Assembly: GCA_041650175.1 (NCBI GenBank)
Contig: JBAZLS010000004.1
Coordinates: 1 to 62,516 of the forward strand
Direction: 5' to 3'
Length of the DNA: 62,516 nt
Source: Minisyncoccus sp041650175
GTDB taxonomy: Bacteria; Patescibacteriota; Minisyncoccia; Minisyncoccales; Minisyncoccaceae
A program made the position numbers and the translations under genes. Below the pieces are notes generated by a model. It was given only the letters and a program-made list of their open reading frames with translations, made no database searches and was not told the origin of the DNA. Numbering within the stretch: the first letter of the stretch is position 1; every line of letters begins with the position of its first letter. Below, one piece after another: positions 1-7,760 of this stretch.

Positions 1-192
1 GGACTATTTATTTTTTTTGAAAGAGTCGGTATCGATTAATTCGCGAGTGATCACTGAATTAATCGAGTGGTCTTGGTCGCTGTACCTAAAAGCAGAGACC
101 AGACGGAACAACTCTAAAGAACTTAATTTTCAAACTACTAAAGAGCCTATTACTATTGGCTCTTTAGTTATATAAAGGGATAAAGTATTTGC
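1..192. other. Non-coding leader with nested inverted repeats, upstream of tRNA-Ile
   Basis: No convincing gene is seen here. The stretch holds inverted repeats, ATTAATT against AATTAAT and GGTCT against AGACC, then a terminator-like hairpin at 137-168 (TAAAGAGCC/GGCTCTTTA) without a long T run. It is probably the 3' part of a structured transcript or an intergenic spacer cut by the window edge. It does not match the 16S rRNA 3' end that I would expect before an Ile-Ala tRNA pair. Confidence 0.4.
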
Positions 193-266
193 GGGTGTGT
201 AGCTCAGCTGGTTAGAGCGCGTCACTGATAATGACGAGGTCCCTGGTTCGAGTCCAGGCATACCCA
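193..266 (+). tRNA. tRNA-Ile (anticodon GAT)
   Basis: A full cloverleaf can be drawn. The acceptor GGGTGTG pairs with CATACCC (one G-U), the D-arm has AGCTCAG..GGTTAGAGC, the anticodon loop is CTGATAA giving GAT, and the T-arm has the GGTTCGAGTCC pattern. The CCA end is not encoded. An Ile(GAT)-Ala(TGC) pair is typical of 16S-23S spacers, but no 23S gene follows here. Confidence 0.95.
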
Positions 267-267
267 C

Positions 268-308
268 ATTATTTAATCAATATACCTTTGGTATATTGAT
301 TAAATAAT
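268..308. repeat. Perfect 19-bp palindrome directly after tRNA-Ile
   Basis: Arms 268-286 and 290-308 are exact reverse complements around a TTT loop. It begins two bases after the tRNA discriminator base. It could be a processing or termination hairpin or a mobile palindromic element; there is no T run after it on the + strand. Confidence 0.85.
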
Positions 309-309
309 A

Positions 310-552
310 GGCTAACGCCTAAACGCGAAGCCGCAGGGCTGGCAGAGCCCGAGGCGGGCCGGAGGAAAATTCCAGCAGGAATTTATCCGATGGCGAGTCG
401 CATAGAAGTAAATAGATTAGGAACGAAGGAATTGATTGGACTCGAAGGCATAGGCCGACTGGGCCGAGCCAGGCCGGAGCAAAAAATCAGCAGATTTTTA
501 TGCGAAACAGACTGGGCCGAACTATAAATCTGAAAAATAAAAATAAACACAC
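310..552. repeat. GC-richer dispersed-repeat patch between the tRNAs
   Basis: No gene is seen. The sequence is richer in G+C than its surroundings and contains one copy of a 42-nt element (477-518) that recurs at 883-924. The element contains the mini-hairpin AAAATC/GATTTT. Other fragments, such as CAGCAGGAATTTAT and GGCGA, recur at 730-757 and 950-976. Confidence 0.7.
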
Positions 553-625
553 GGGCCCATAGCGCAGTTGGTAGCGCGCCTCTTTTGCAAAGAGGAGGTC
601 AGGAGTTCGAATCTCCTTGGGTCCA
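553..625 (+). tRNA. tRNA-Ala (anticodon TGC)
   Basis: The acceptor GGGCCCA pairs with TGGGTCC and contains the G3-U70 wobble, the known AlaRS identity element. The anticodon stem CCTCT/AGAGG encloses TTTGCAA (anticodon TGC), and the T-arm is AGGAG-TTCGAAT-CTCCT. CCA is not encoded. The 3' half (606-623) recurs twice downstream in inverted orientation. Confidence 0.95.
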
Positions 626-819
626 CAAAATAAAGAAGAGCAAAAGCTCTTCTTTTAATTTTGTGAGACCCAAGGAGATTCGAAAGCGAAGCCGCGACTG
701 GCGGCGAGCTCCGACCCTGAGAATTTGTCAGCAGGCAAATATCGAAGGGCGAATCTCCTACCATTAAAGAAGAGCAAAAGCTCTTCTTTTAATTTTGTGA
801 GACCCAAGGAGATTCGAAA
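606..819. repeat. Inverted copies of the tRNA-Ala 3' end in a 134-nt direct repeat
   Basis: The tRNA T-arm/acceptor sequence 606-623 is an exact reverse complement of 667-684. A hairpin AAGAAGAGC/GCTCTTCTT (633-654) lies in the middle of this palindrome. The whole 55-nt block 631-685 is repeated at 765-819. In an RNA read through this region, either copy could pair with the tRNA-Ala 3' half. The hairpin itself could serve as a terminator. Confidence 0.85.
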
Positions 820-1019
820 ACGGCTTGATTATTTTAATAAATAATCAAGGACGGAAACCTGCCTGAGGTTGAGTCGGGAGTTGAGCAAAAAATCAGCAGA
901 TTTTTATGCGAAACAGACTGAGCCCGAGTACGACCCTGAGAATTTGTCAGCAGGAATTTATTCGAAGGCGAATCTCCTTGAGTTACTTGGAGAGGTCGTG
1001 GAGAGGTCGGACCTCATCA
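820..1019. repeat. Second set of dispersed repeat fragments
   Basis: This contains the second copy of the 42-nt element (883-924), followed by the CCCTGAGAATTTGTCAGCAG element (933-952) that also occurs at 714-733. It ends in GGCGAATCTCCTTG, a sense fragment resembling the tRNA-Ala T-arm. No coding potential is seen. Confidence 0.7.
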
Positions 1020-1020
1020 G

Positions 1021-1142
1021 GACCTCATCACTTAGTTAATTATTTATTAGAACATAAAATGATAAATTATGCTTGAGGTCGGACCTCATCACTTAGTTAA
1101 TTATTTATTAGAACATAAAATGATAAATTATGCTTGAGGTCG
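1021..1142. repeat. 61-bp tandem repeat, two copies
   Basis: 1021-1081 and 1082-1142 are near-identical 61-bp units that start GACCTCATCACTTAG and end GCTTGAGGTCG. Each junction makes a short GAGGTCGGACCTC palindrome. Non-coding. Confidence 0.85.
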
Positions 1143-1212
1143 GACCTCGTCAGGATCTCGTCAAGTCAGCCTGAGTCTCCGCCAGCTGGCGGATCAGTAA
1201 GAACCGATATGT

Positions 1213-1296
1213 TTGTCATTGCGAAGCAAAGCCGAAGCAATCTGTTTGGCTTTAGATTGCTTCGTCCATTTCGTGGATCTCGCAATAACAAGAGTT
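1213..1296. repeat. REP-like palindrome (GTCATTGCGA...GAAGCAATCT type)
   Basis: An imperfect inverted repeat: GTCATTGCGAAGC..GAAGCAATCTG against AGATTGCTTCGTC..CGCAATAAC. The same family recurs at about 4102-4230, 47163-47290 and 56698-56793. Such GTCATTGCGAG..GAAGCAATCT elements are scattered in many bacterial genomes. Confidence 0.75.
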
Positions 1297-1369
1297 CTTA
1301 TTTTTAAAAAATTTGTTTTATTTTTTAATAATATGATAAACTAATAATATTAAAATAAATCCAAATGTT

Positions 1370-1759
1370 ATGTCTGAATATAGGCAATGTTTTTCTCCTA
1401 TAGAAATACTTATGGTTCTTATTATAATGTTTTTATTAATGGCTATGATTATGCTGGCAACCTTAAATGCAGTAAACGCAGCTAATGACGCAGAAAGAAA
1501 ATCAAATATGGCTCAATTTATGAAAATTCTTTTGGCTGTAAGAATAAATAGCGGAACATTTCCAGTAGAAAATGTCGAATGTAATATTGGAAAAGATTGT
1601 TATAATCTTGATCCAGTGCTTCATTTACAAAAATTAGACGATATTCCGCAAGATCCAAGGGGAGGGAATAATTATTACAAATATCAGTCAAATGGAAAGA
1701 CTTTTATTTTAAAATGCATAATGGGTGATAATAAAGAGTCTGTATATAATTCAGATTAA
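1370..1759 (+). CDS. Type IV pilin-like / pseudopilin protein
   Basis: A 129-residue protein with a class III prepilin-like N terminus: a short leader, then FSPIEILMV and a long hydrophobic helix of about 20 residues, with the conserved Glu at +5. The soluble part looks like a small GspG/PilA-type minor pilin (CNIGKDCYN, DIPQDPRG, NNYYKY). The residue before the Phe is Cys instead of the usual Gly needed by the prepilin peptidase, so processing is uncertain. It stands alone; no pilus assembly genes are in the window. The DPRGG..YYKY segment near residue 95 is reminiscent of the GspG C-terminal region. Confidence 0.7.
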   Translation: MSEYRQCFSPIEILMVLIIMFLLMAMIMLATLNAVNAANDAERKSNMAQFMKILLAVRINSGTFPVENVECNIGKDCYNLDPVLHLQKLDDIPQDPRGGNNYYKYQSNGKTFILKCIMGDNKESVYNSD

Positions 1760-1826
1760 AAATTGATATGAATATTTTTTAAATCTATGATAAAATTCAC
1801 CATTATATTATTATAAATTAAACTAT

Positions 1827-2770
1827 ATGGATATTATCGAAATAGTAATTATTATTGCAGGTTTGTGTATTTTTGAAGTAGTAAGCAGTATTGATAATGC
1901 GATTATAAATGCGCACGTTTTAAAAACTTTACCGGAAAAATATAGAAAAATATTTCTTTTTTGGGGAATTTTATTTGCAGTTTTTGTAGTTAGAGGATTA
2001 CTTCCTTTTGTTATCGTTTGGATGACCAATCCATCGCTTTCATTATTTCAAGTTGTCGGGTCTGCTTTTTCAAACGATGGCACCGTTGCCACAGCCTTAG
2101 AAACATCAAAGCCTTTGCTATTACTTGGAGGCGGTTCTTATTTATTTTTGATTTTTGTATCTTGGTTATTCCTAGAAGAAAAAAAATATGCTTTCTGGAT
2201 AGAGAAATTTATCCATAAGCAAGGAGTCTGGTTTTATGCAATTGCGTCAATATTTACCGTATTAATGGTCTATTTTTCTATTCAAGTCAATCCAATGCTG
2301 GCTCTTGCAGGGACAATAGGTATCAGCGCATTTTTATAACGGATGGATTTAAAAAGAATGCCGAAGAAAAAGAAAAAGAGATGATATCAGGCAAAAGTAG
2401 TATGAGCGCTTGGAGTAAAATATTATATTTAGAAGCGATTGATGCATCGTTTTCTATTGATGGAGTAATTGGAGCCTTTGCTTTTACAATGTCAATTCCT
2501 TTGATTATTCTTGGTAATGGATTAGGAGCTTTTGTCGTCAGAGATTTAACCGTAAAGGGGATAGACAAAATAAGCAAATATGCATATTTAAAAAACGGAG
2601 CGATGTATGCAATCGGATTGCTTGGGGCAATTATGACTTTAGAAAGTTTTGGCCATGAATACCCTTTTTGGCTCATTCCATTATGTTCAATTTCAGTTTT
2701 AGCAGTATTTTTTATCATGTCTATTTTAGAAATTAAAAAAATGGAAAAAATAGGACAAAAACAAGACTAA
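1827..2770 (+). pseudogene. DUF475 / TerC-like integral membrane protein, broken by a frameshift
   Basis: Two reading frames, 1827-2339 (170 aa) and one continuing to 2770 (129 aa from its first ATG at 2381), together make one multi-pass membrane protein. The first half carries VSSIDNAIIN and the second EAIDASFSIDGVIGAFAF, the two Asp-containing membrane motifs that I associate with DUF475/TerC-like proteins (suspected metal ion export). The break is at a T5 run near 2331-2335: with one more T the frame reads GISAFFITDGFKKN without interruption. It may be a real mutation, slippage, or a sequencing error. Confidence 0.65.
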
Positions 2771-2944
2771 CCATCGTAAGGGTAGAAAATGTTGATAAAT
2801 TATTGTTTACTTATCAACAGTCATGATATAATACTTTTAGGAGAAAGATAAATTATAAGTTAATAAAAAAATAAAACTATTGATCTTATCTTGTATTTAA
2901 ATTCGTTTGAATAAAATATAAAATAAAGACAAATAGCAAGTTAT

Positions 2945-3634
2945 ATGAATTTTGAACCTCAGTCTTGGGTATCGGCCATTGTTATGGCATTTCAAAGGTT
3001 GTTTGAAAGCACTGTAAATTTTATTCCAGACCTGTTGGCAGCAATTATAGTTTTTATATTAGGCTATCTTTTGTCAACGTGGTTGGGAATGATCATTGCT
3101 GCAATATTCAGAGTCTTTAAATTTGATAACATTTTTCGAAAAACTGGCTGGGACAGAGCTCTTGCTCAAGCAGAAATAGAGATTAAGCCGTCAGATTTTA
3201 TGGGGGGAATTTTCAAATGGATTTTTATAGTAATGTTTTTAACAATTTCAACTGAAATTATCGGTTGGACATCTTTTACAGAATTGTTGAATGCGATTAT
3301 TATGTGGGTACCAAATTTGATTGTCGCTATTGGCATTATGGTTGTAGCTATCGTTATTGCTGATATGCTAGAAAAAATGGTTAAAGCTAGTATCGGAAAG
3401 ATGGGCGTATCGTCAATTAATTTCCTTGGGTCTTTAGTAAAATGGTCAATTTATATTTTTGCTATATTTGCCGTATTAATTCAATTAGGAGTTGCAGTTA
3501 GTATAGTAAATACATTGGTTATCGGGCTAATTACAACAATCACATTGGCCTTGGGACTTTCTTTCGGCCTTGGCGGAAAGGAAGTGGCAGGGGAGATTGT
3601 TAGAGATTTTAAACATAAATTAACCAAAAAATAG
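2945..3634 (+). CDS. Conserved TM-helix (MscS-related) membrane protein
   Basis: A 229-residue protein with about five hydrophobic segments and duplicated repeats of the type FIPDLLAAIIVFILGYLLS and WVPNLIVAIGIMVVAIVIAD. These match the 'conserved TM helix' family found in small-conductance channel-like proteins. The C-terminal GLSFGLGGKEVAGEIV resembles the pore-lining helix end of MscS. It lacks the large cytoplasmic MscS domain, so channel activity is an inference. It is monocistronic, with a terminator 15 bases downstream. Confidence 0.7.
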   Translation: MNFEPQSWVSAIVMAFQRLFESTVNFIPDLLAAIIVFILGYLLSTWLGMIIAAIFRVFKFDNIFRKTGWDRALAQAEIEIKPSDFMGGIFKWIFIVMFLTISTEIIGWTSFTELLNAIIMWVPNLIVAIGIMVVAIVIADMLEKMVKASIGKMGVSSINFLGSLVKWSIYIFAIFAVLIQLGVAVSIVNTLVIGLITTITLALGLSFGLGGKEVAGEIVRDFKHKLTKK

Positions 3635-3648
3635 ATTTAAATAGTTTT

Positions 3649-3678
3649 AAAGCCCGCTCGTTTAGCGGGCTTTTGTTA
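3649..3678 (+). terminator. Rho-independent terminator
   Basis: Stem AAAGCCCGCT/AGCGGGCTTT followed by TTTGTTATT, directly after the membrane protein gene. Confidence 0.9.
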
Positions 3679-3826
3679 TTGCAAAAATTATAATACATAT
3701 ATAGAGGCCTAAAAATTGAATTTAACGTCAAATTTCCCTCACCAGAAATAATCGATTTATCCTTTAATTACTTAGAAAAAACGCTTTTGTCTGTTCCATT
3801 TACTTTATAATACTCTCGATCAGCTA

Positions 3827-3855
3827 TTGACAAATAATAGACAGTATGTTATAGT
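3827..3855 (+). promoter_or_regulatory. Sigma-70 promoter (TTGACA-17-TATAGT)
   Basis: TTGACA at 3827-3832 and TATAGT at 3850-3855 with 17-bp spacing. It is preceded by AGCTA, as in the promoter at 7577. A transcript from here would run through the structured region 3860-4310 towards the small gene at 4370. Confidence 0.75.
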
Positions 3856-3859
3856 AACA

Positions 3860-4257
3860 CTGCCAAGGTGAGTGGGGGAAGTAAGGCAGAGAAACGATGT
3901 TATTGCAGTCTTAATCCTTTTTAAAACCCTTATCTTTGACAAATGTCCACACATTTTCGTAAATCTTTAACGTAAAAACAAAACAAGTATCAGGATTGTT
4001 ATTTATTATATAAATACGTTAGCAATCCTGCTCAATTCTTCTTCTAAAGCGGAAACGTCATTCGGGCAGAAGGAGAATTAAGCAGGATTGCTAAAAACAG
4101 ATGTCATTGCGGTTGCCTTCTTAGAAGGCGACGGCGGAGGCTTGACTGAAGCCGAGCCACGCCCTGAGGCGGATTCACCAGAATCCGACCGAATGGGGAG
4201 GAGCGAAGCGAACGACGAAACAATCTAATCTGTTGCTAGTTCTTTGAAACTATCCTT
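3860..4257 (+). other. Long non-coding leader with two mutually exclusive hairpins
   Basis: No gene is seen. CAGGATTG (3991-3998) can pair with CAATCCTG (4023-4030), but 4021-4045 can instead pair with 4069-4093 (arms of 25 nt with two wobbles, ending AGCAGGATTGCT). The same X-X'-X arrangement occurs in the three leaders described below. A REP-like GTCATTGCGG...ACAATCTAATCTG palindrome occupies about 4102-4230. Confidence 0.6.
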
Positions 4258-4324
4258 TAACGGGTATAGTAATGAGTGAATAAATCATTTATTTATTACC
4301 ATACCCGTTAAAAGAAGGGTATGG
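4258..4324 (+). promoter_or_regulatory. Structured leader RNA motif, copy A
   Basis: A long hairpin at 4258-4310 with variable lower stem TAACGGGTAT/ATACCCGTTA and upper stem (T)AATGAGT/ATTTATTA(C) held by G-U pairs. The right arm CCATACCC (4299-4306) can alternatively pair with GGGTATGG at 4317-4324. Copies at 4650 and 7632 share the upper stem and this switch layout but have different lower-stem sequences that remain complementary. It lies upstream of the Cys-rich mini-protein gene. Confidence 0.65.
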
Positions 4325-4369
4325 AGGCTATCTCGTTGCCTGACAACAAAACGAGAAGGAGCAAAAAAA

Positions 4370-4525
4370 ATGGAAACATGCAAGGTCTGTGACGCACCAG
4401 CCACAACAGTCTCCTTTGACGGAGACGTGCCGGATTTTTACTGCGACTCGTGCCCAGGGCACCGAGGCAGTGAAGGAACCTTCACCCTTGAAGAATACCT
4501 CAAGGGTGAGAAGCCATTTTGGTAA
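4370..4525 (+). CDS. Cys-rich zinc-ribbon mini-protein
   Basis: A 51-residue protein with CKVC at residues 4-7 and CDSC at 25-28, a spacing that fits a zinc ribbon. A ribosome binding site GAAGGAG lies 7-8 bases before the ATG. Base and codon use (GAC, CTC, TGC) are clearly richer in G+C than the chromosomal genes on either side. It lies between structured leaders A and B, so it is probably the first gene of the unit that includes the gene at 4793. The function is not recognised; it could bind nucleic acid or a partner protein. Confidence 0.7.
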   Translation: METCKVCDAPATTVSFDGDVPDFYCDSCPGHRGSEGTFTLEEYLKGEKPFW

Positions 4526-4649
4526 ATGGCTTACAAAGAGTGCAGAGGACACTCAATAAAAAAACCTCATTCTTTTCTTTGAGTCTATGTTTAAAAATAA
4601 AGATAGGTTCAAAATTGAGAATAAATAAATGTTCATTAAAACCTAAAAA

Positions 4650-4725
4650 TCTAGTCAGTATGGTAATGAGTAAGACGCTTATTTATTACCATGCTGACTA
4701 GAAAGGTTTCTTCCTCTTTTCTAGT
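4650..4725 (+). promoter_or_regulatory. Structured leader RNA motif, copy B
   Basis: The hairpin at 4650-4702 has lower stem TCTAGTCAG/CTGACTAGA and upper stem GGTAATGAGTAAG/CTTATTTATTACC. The right arm ACTAGAAA (4697-4704) can instead pair with TTTCTAGT at 4718-4725. GTTGCAG follows, as ATTGCAG follows copy C. It lies about 70 bases before the TTG start of the gene at 4793. Confidence 0.7.
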
Positions 4726-4792
4726 TGCAGAACTATTTTAATCCGTTACAGAAGGGTATGCTTCCCCTTAAGGGAGGCTAGGAAGACCTCGA

Positions 4793-5179
4793 TTGAGAAT
4801 TTTCAACTTGACCCAGCACGCTGGGTCACCCGAGCAAGTTGCAGACGGCCTTATTGAGCCATCTGCAGAGAACCGCAAGACGATCATCTCTCTCCTCAAT
4901 TTTGACGAGATACCCTCGTCGAAGGAGATGGAATATCGAGCTGAAAAGCTCGCTGAGATCGTTTCTGAATCTGGCTGCAATGCAGCCATGATTGGAGGGG
5001 CGCCATACTTTATGGCACCCCTAGAGCGGAGCCTGCTCAATAAGGGGATAAAACCCCTATACGCATTCTCCCTTCGGGAGAGTGTTGACCAAATCCAACC
5101 GGACGGTAGTGTCCGCAAAGTGGCGGTATTCCGCCACGCTGGGTGGGTAGCCCCGTACGGGCTTCCCGAAAACGTTTGA
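4793..5179 (+). CDS. Csx20-like (putative ring-nuclease-type) protein, paralog 1
   Basis: A 128-residue protein. The TTG start is chosen because it aligns exactly with the ATG of the paralog at 7761 (MRIFNLTQHAG against MKTLNLTQHAG). Conserved blocks are NLTQHAGSxEQ (residues 5-15), FDEIPS, GCNAAMIGGAPYF (about 61-73), IxPLYAFSxRESV and DGSVRK..VFRHAGWVAPYG. This order (H..T.EQ, then a small loop, then P.Y..S.RE.V...DGSV..VF.H) resembles what I remember of Csx20, a cyclic-oligoadenylate ring nuclease. That relation is an inference. G+C-rich codon use suggests acquisition. Confidence 0.5.
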   Translation: MRIFNLTQHAGSPEQVADGLIEPSAENRKTIISLLNFDEIPSSKEMEYRAEKLAEIVSESGCNAAMIGGAPYFMAPLERSLLNKGIKPLYAFSLRESVDQIQPDGSVRKVAVFRHAGWVAPYGLPENV

Positions 5180-5206
5180 GACTTACGTATAGTCTCTCTT
5201 TTTTTA
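5178..5206 (+). terminator. Rho-independent terminator
   Basis: GAGACT/AGTCTC stem followed by TCTTTTTTT. It overlaps the stop codon of the gene at 4793. Confidence 0.85.
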
Positions 5207-5280
5207 TAAGCACAATCAAGTGCTTTTTGTTTTTAAAAAAAATGTTATAATAGTTATATAATTTTAAAGTTTTCAATTTT

Positions 5281-7500
5281 ATGGAAAAAATTAACGAAAG
5301 CGAAAAAGATATAACTGCTTTTCAGGAAAATGAACAAAAAGATAATCCAGATACTACGAAAAATGATCAAGAAAATACAGAAAATACAGAAAAGAAACAA
5401 GAAACTGAAGTTATTGATTATGAATTATTAGCAAAAAATAGATTTGAAGAATTAATGCAAAAAAAGTATAGTTCTTTGAAACATCCTGAAGGAGAAGGAA
5501 AAGAAAATTTGATAGTTGGTAACTTTACAAAATGGTTTGATCAGAGGGGGTTTGGTTTTATTCGCACCAGAGAAGGAAGTGTTTTTTGCCATATTTCTAA
5601 AATGTGTCCGCACTTAGCTCCCGATGGGCAAATTAATCTGCAAGAAAAAGTTTTTATATCAAAAATTGAAAAAAGATCAGATGGGAAACTTTCGGCAGAA
5701 GGTGCTATATGCGAAGATTGTGTTTCGCCAGAAGAATATAGACTTATGAAGAGTAATGAAGAAATTTCTGGAATTCCTAAATTCATAGTAGAAAAAACAA
5801 AAGGCAGAGGACATGCACTTAACCCGACCTCTAAAGAAATGGAAGAAGTTAATAGAGAATTTACAGAGGCAAGAAGAAGATTAATAGCATGGAATGAGGG
5901 TTTGAGAAATTGGACAGAGGCTGAAGAATTCTTTTCAGAGTTTGGAGAACCGCAAGAAATTAAAGTTGATGAAGATGGTAAGAAAATTACTTTAGTTTAT
6001 CCAGAAGGGACGAAAAGGATTTCTACTGAGGAAGCTATGTATATCAAGCATTGGGAAATATCGCCAACTGACGAATGGAAACAAGAAAACGAATCAATTC
6101 TAGCCGAATTTTCTTTTAAAGATATTCCAGGAGCTAAAGTCTCTAAAAAAATTGCAGCAGTTGAAGATAAAATTTTTCCACGAACTTATGATGAAATTAA
6201 TTTACTTCCAAAAGAGACTCAAGAAGAAATTCTTAGTTTCTTGCGTAAAGAAATACCAGAATCTCCAGTCGAATTTATTCAAGAAACGTTGGAAGAAAAA
6301 TATAAAAATAAAGGGATAGGAAAAATTAGAGATGACATGGTTTTTATGCAAGCTCCAGGCGACGCAATATTAACAAAACAAGTCGAAAAATATACAGAAT
6401 ATTATACGGAAAGCTCGGATGGATATCTGCCCGCAGGAAGTTTTCAAACCAAAGGTAATTTTTATTACCTAACCGTTGGAGTATTAGGAAAAAAAGAAGA
6501 TTTCTTTGGAAACCCAGCAAATGGGTTGAAAAAATTTTCATTAGGAAGATATTTAAAAACGGACATCTCATTTGATGATCCGCTTGCAGGAGAAAAAATA
6601 AAAGAAAATTTACTTCAAGAAAGAATTGAAGAAATAGATAAAAAGGTAAAAGAAATCGAAAGAGAAATAAAATTAAACCTAGAGATAAGTAGTAAAAGGG
6701 TTTTTGATAGCAGTTTTGACGAATGGAGACAATTATATATTAATGAAACAGAAAGAATCATAAAAGAAGCTCAAGAAAGATGGAAAGAAGAAGATCAAGA
6801 AATTCTTTCTCAATACATCAAGCGCTATGAGGATTATCAAGAAAGGCCAATCAAAGAGATAGTTGATAATATTAGAAAAATTATAGACTTAATAGGAGAA
6901 CATCCATATTTAAATTTTTGTTTAAATTGTGGCATTGAAGAAGAAAAAGCTTCAGAGTTCTTGGAAAGTTTAGAAGAAGCAATTGATATCGCAGAAAAAA
7001 ATAGAGATGTTAAAAAAGCAGAAGCAATATTTTTTGAAATAAAAGAAAAAATTAATAATCTCGCAAGAAAACAAGAATTAGCTCTTGAAGAAATATTAAG
7101 AAGGAAAGCTCAAGAAGACAAAGAAAAAGAAAAACAACAAAAAATTAAAGAAAGCGGCCTTCCAGAAGATATTGTTGCAGCCTTTGGGGGAGACATAGAA
7201 AAAGCTCGCACTTTTATACGAAATGTTGATGAATTAGATTATTCCTTAATTGATGAACATATTCTTTGTGGATGCGGAAGAGATAGAAGAAGGGCACACT
7301 TAATAAACATTTCGGAAAATGAAAACTTTTTTAATGGAGCAGATCCTAATATAGTTTGGTATTACATTGCGCAAAAAGCTGGATTAATGAAAGAAGATGA
7401 AATAGAAAATGAAGAAAATAAAGACGGTGATGACGATGATAATAAAGGAGAAAGTGCTGATGACATTATTGCTGCTTTGAACAAAAAATTTAGGAAATAA
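5281..7500 (+). CDS. Cold-shock-domain protein with long coiled-coil region
   Basis: A 739-residue protein. Residues 1-50 are charged and low in complexity. Residues about 78-145 form a cold-shock (OB) domain with both nucleic-acid binding motifs, RGFGFI and VFCHIS. From about 440 to 640 the sequence is rich in E/K/I heptads and should form coiled coils. Cys pairs (FCLNCG, LCGCG) and an acidic C-terminal tail follow. A normal CspA is about 70 residues, so this is a much larger architecture. It probably binds single-stranded RNA or DNA. It sits between the two Csx20-like paralogs but has host-like AT-rich codons and its own terminator. A TATAAT at 5246-5251 may be its -10. Confidence 0.6.
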   Translation: MEKINESEKDITAFQENEQKDNPDTTKNDQENTENTEKKQETEVIDYELLAKNRFEELMQKKYSSLKHPEGEGKENLIVGNFTKWFDQRGFGFIRTREGSVFCHISKMCPHLAPDGQINLQEKVFISKIEKRSDGKLSAEGAICEDCVSPEEYRLMKSNEEISGIPKFIVEKTKGRGHALNPTSKEMEEVNREFTEARRRLIAWNEGLRNWTEAEEFFSEFGEPQEIKVDEDGKKITLVYPEGTKRISTEEAMYIKHWEISPTDEWKQENESILAEFSFKDIPGAKVSKKIAAVEDKIFPRTYDEINLLPKETQEEILSFLRKEIPESPVEFIQETLEEKYKNKGIGKIRDDMVFMQAPGDAILTKQVEKYTEYYTESSDGYLPAGSFQTKGNFYYLTVGVLGKKEDFFGNPANGLKKFSLGRYLKTDISFDDPLAGEKIKENLLQERIEEIDKKVKEIEREIKLNLEISSKRVFDSSFDEWRQLYINETERIIKEAQERWKEEDQEILSQYIKRYEDYQERPIKEIVDNIRKIIDLIGEHPYLNFCLNCGIEEEKASEFLESLEEAIDIAEKNRDVKKAEAIFFEIKEKINNLARKQELALEEILRRKAQEDKEKEKQQKIKESGLPEDIVAAFGGDIEKARTFIRNVDELDYSLIDEHILCGCGRDRRRAHLINISENENFFNGADPNIVWYYIAQKAGLMKEDEIENEENKDGDDDDNKGESADDIIAALNKKFRK

Positions 7501-7510
7501 GAAATAAGCA

Positions 7511-7544
7511 AAACAAACAAGGTTATTCTTGTTTGTTTTTTATT
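7511..7544 (+). terminator. Rho-independent terminator
   Basis: AACAAACAAGG/CTTGTTTGTT stem followed by TTTTATTTA, directly after the cold-shock-domain gene. Confidence 0.85.
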
Positions 7545-7576
7545 TATTTTTCTCAATCTTAAAACAAACATAGCTA

Positions 7577-7605
7577 TTGACAAATAGACAATATTAGTGT
7601 ATAAA
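7577..7605 (+). promoter_or_regulatory. Sigma-70 promoter (TTGACA-17-TATAAA)
   Basis: TTGACA 7577-7582, TATAAA 7600-7605. The expected start near 7612 gives a leader of about 150 nt containing structured motif C before the gene at 7761. Confidence 0.8.
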
Positions 7606-7631
7606 AATAATGTTTGAGTTTTTTTAAAATA

Positions 7632-7690
7632 CTTGTAGGCAATACAATGAGTAAGGTTTTATTTATTGTATTGCCTACCAAGTAGGCAAT
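7632..7690 (+). promoter_or_regulatory. Structured leader RNA motif, copy C
   Basis: The hairpin at 7632-7682 has lower stem TAGGCAATAC/GTATTGCCTA and upper stem AATGAGTAA/TTATTTATT with G-U pairs. The right arm ATTGCCTAC (7670-7678) can instead form a perfect 9-bp hairpin with GTAGGCAAT (7682-7690). A further hairpin GCGAA..TTCGC follows at about 7694-7717. Confidence 0.7.
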
Positions 7691-7760
7691 TGCAGCGAAT
7701 TCTATTTAAGAGTTCGCAGTTTCCCAAAAAACAAGGGGTGTACACACATGAGGAATAATC

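Noticed and set aside
585..767. 60-codon frame across tRNA-Ala and the repeats
   Set aside because: It overlaps the tRNA and duplicated palindromes, has no ribosome binding site and no codon bias.
1021..1142. Possible CRISPR array in the tandem repeat
   Set aside because: Only two units of 61 bp with no distinct spacers; it is a plain tandem duplication. No array or cas operon was found anywhere in the window.
4258..4702. Integron attC sites around the small island genes
   Set aside because: Copy A has AAC..GTT at its stem base, close to attC, but copies B and C lack the R''/R' core (RYYYAAC/GTTRRRY) and there is no integron integrase.
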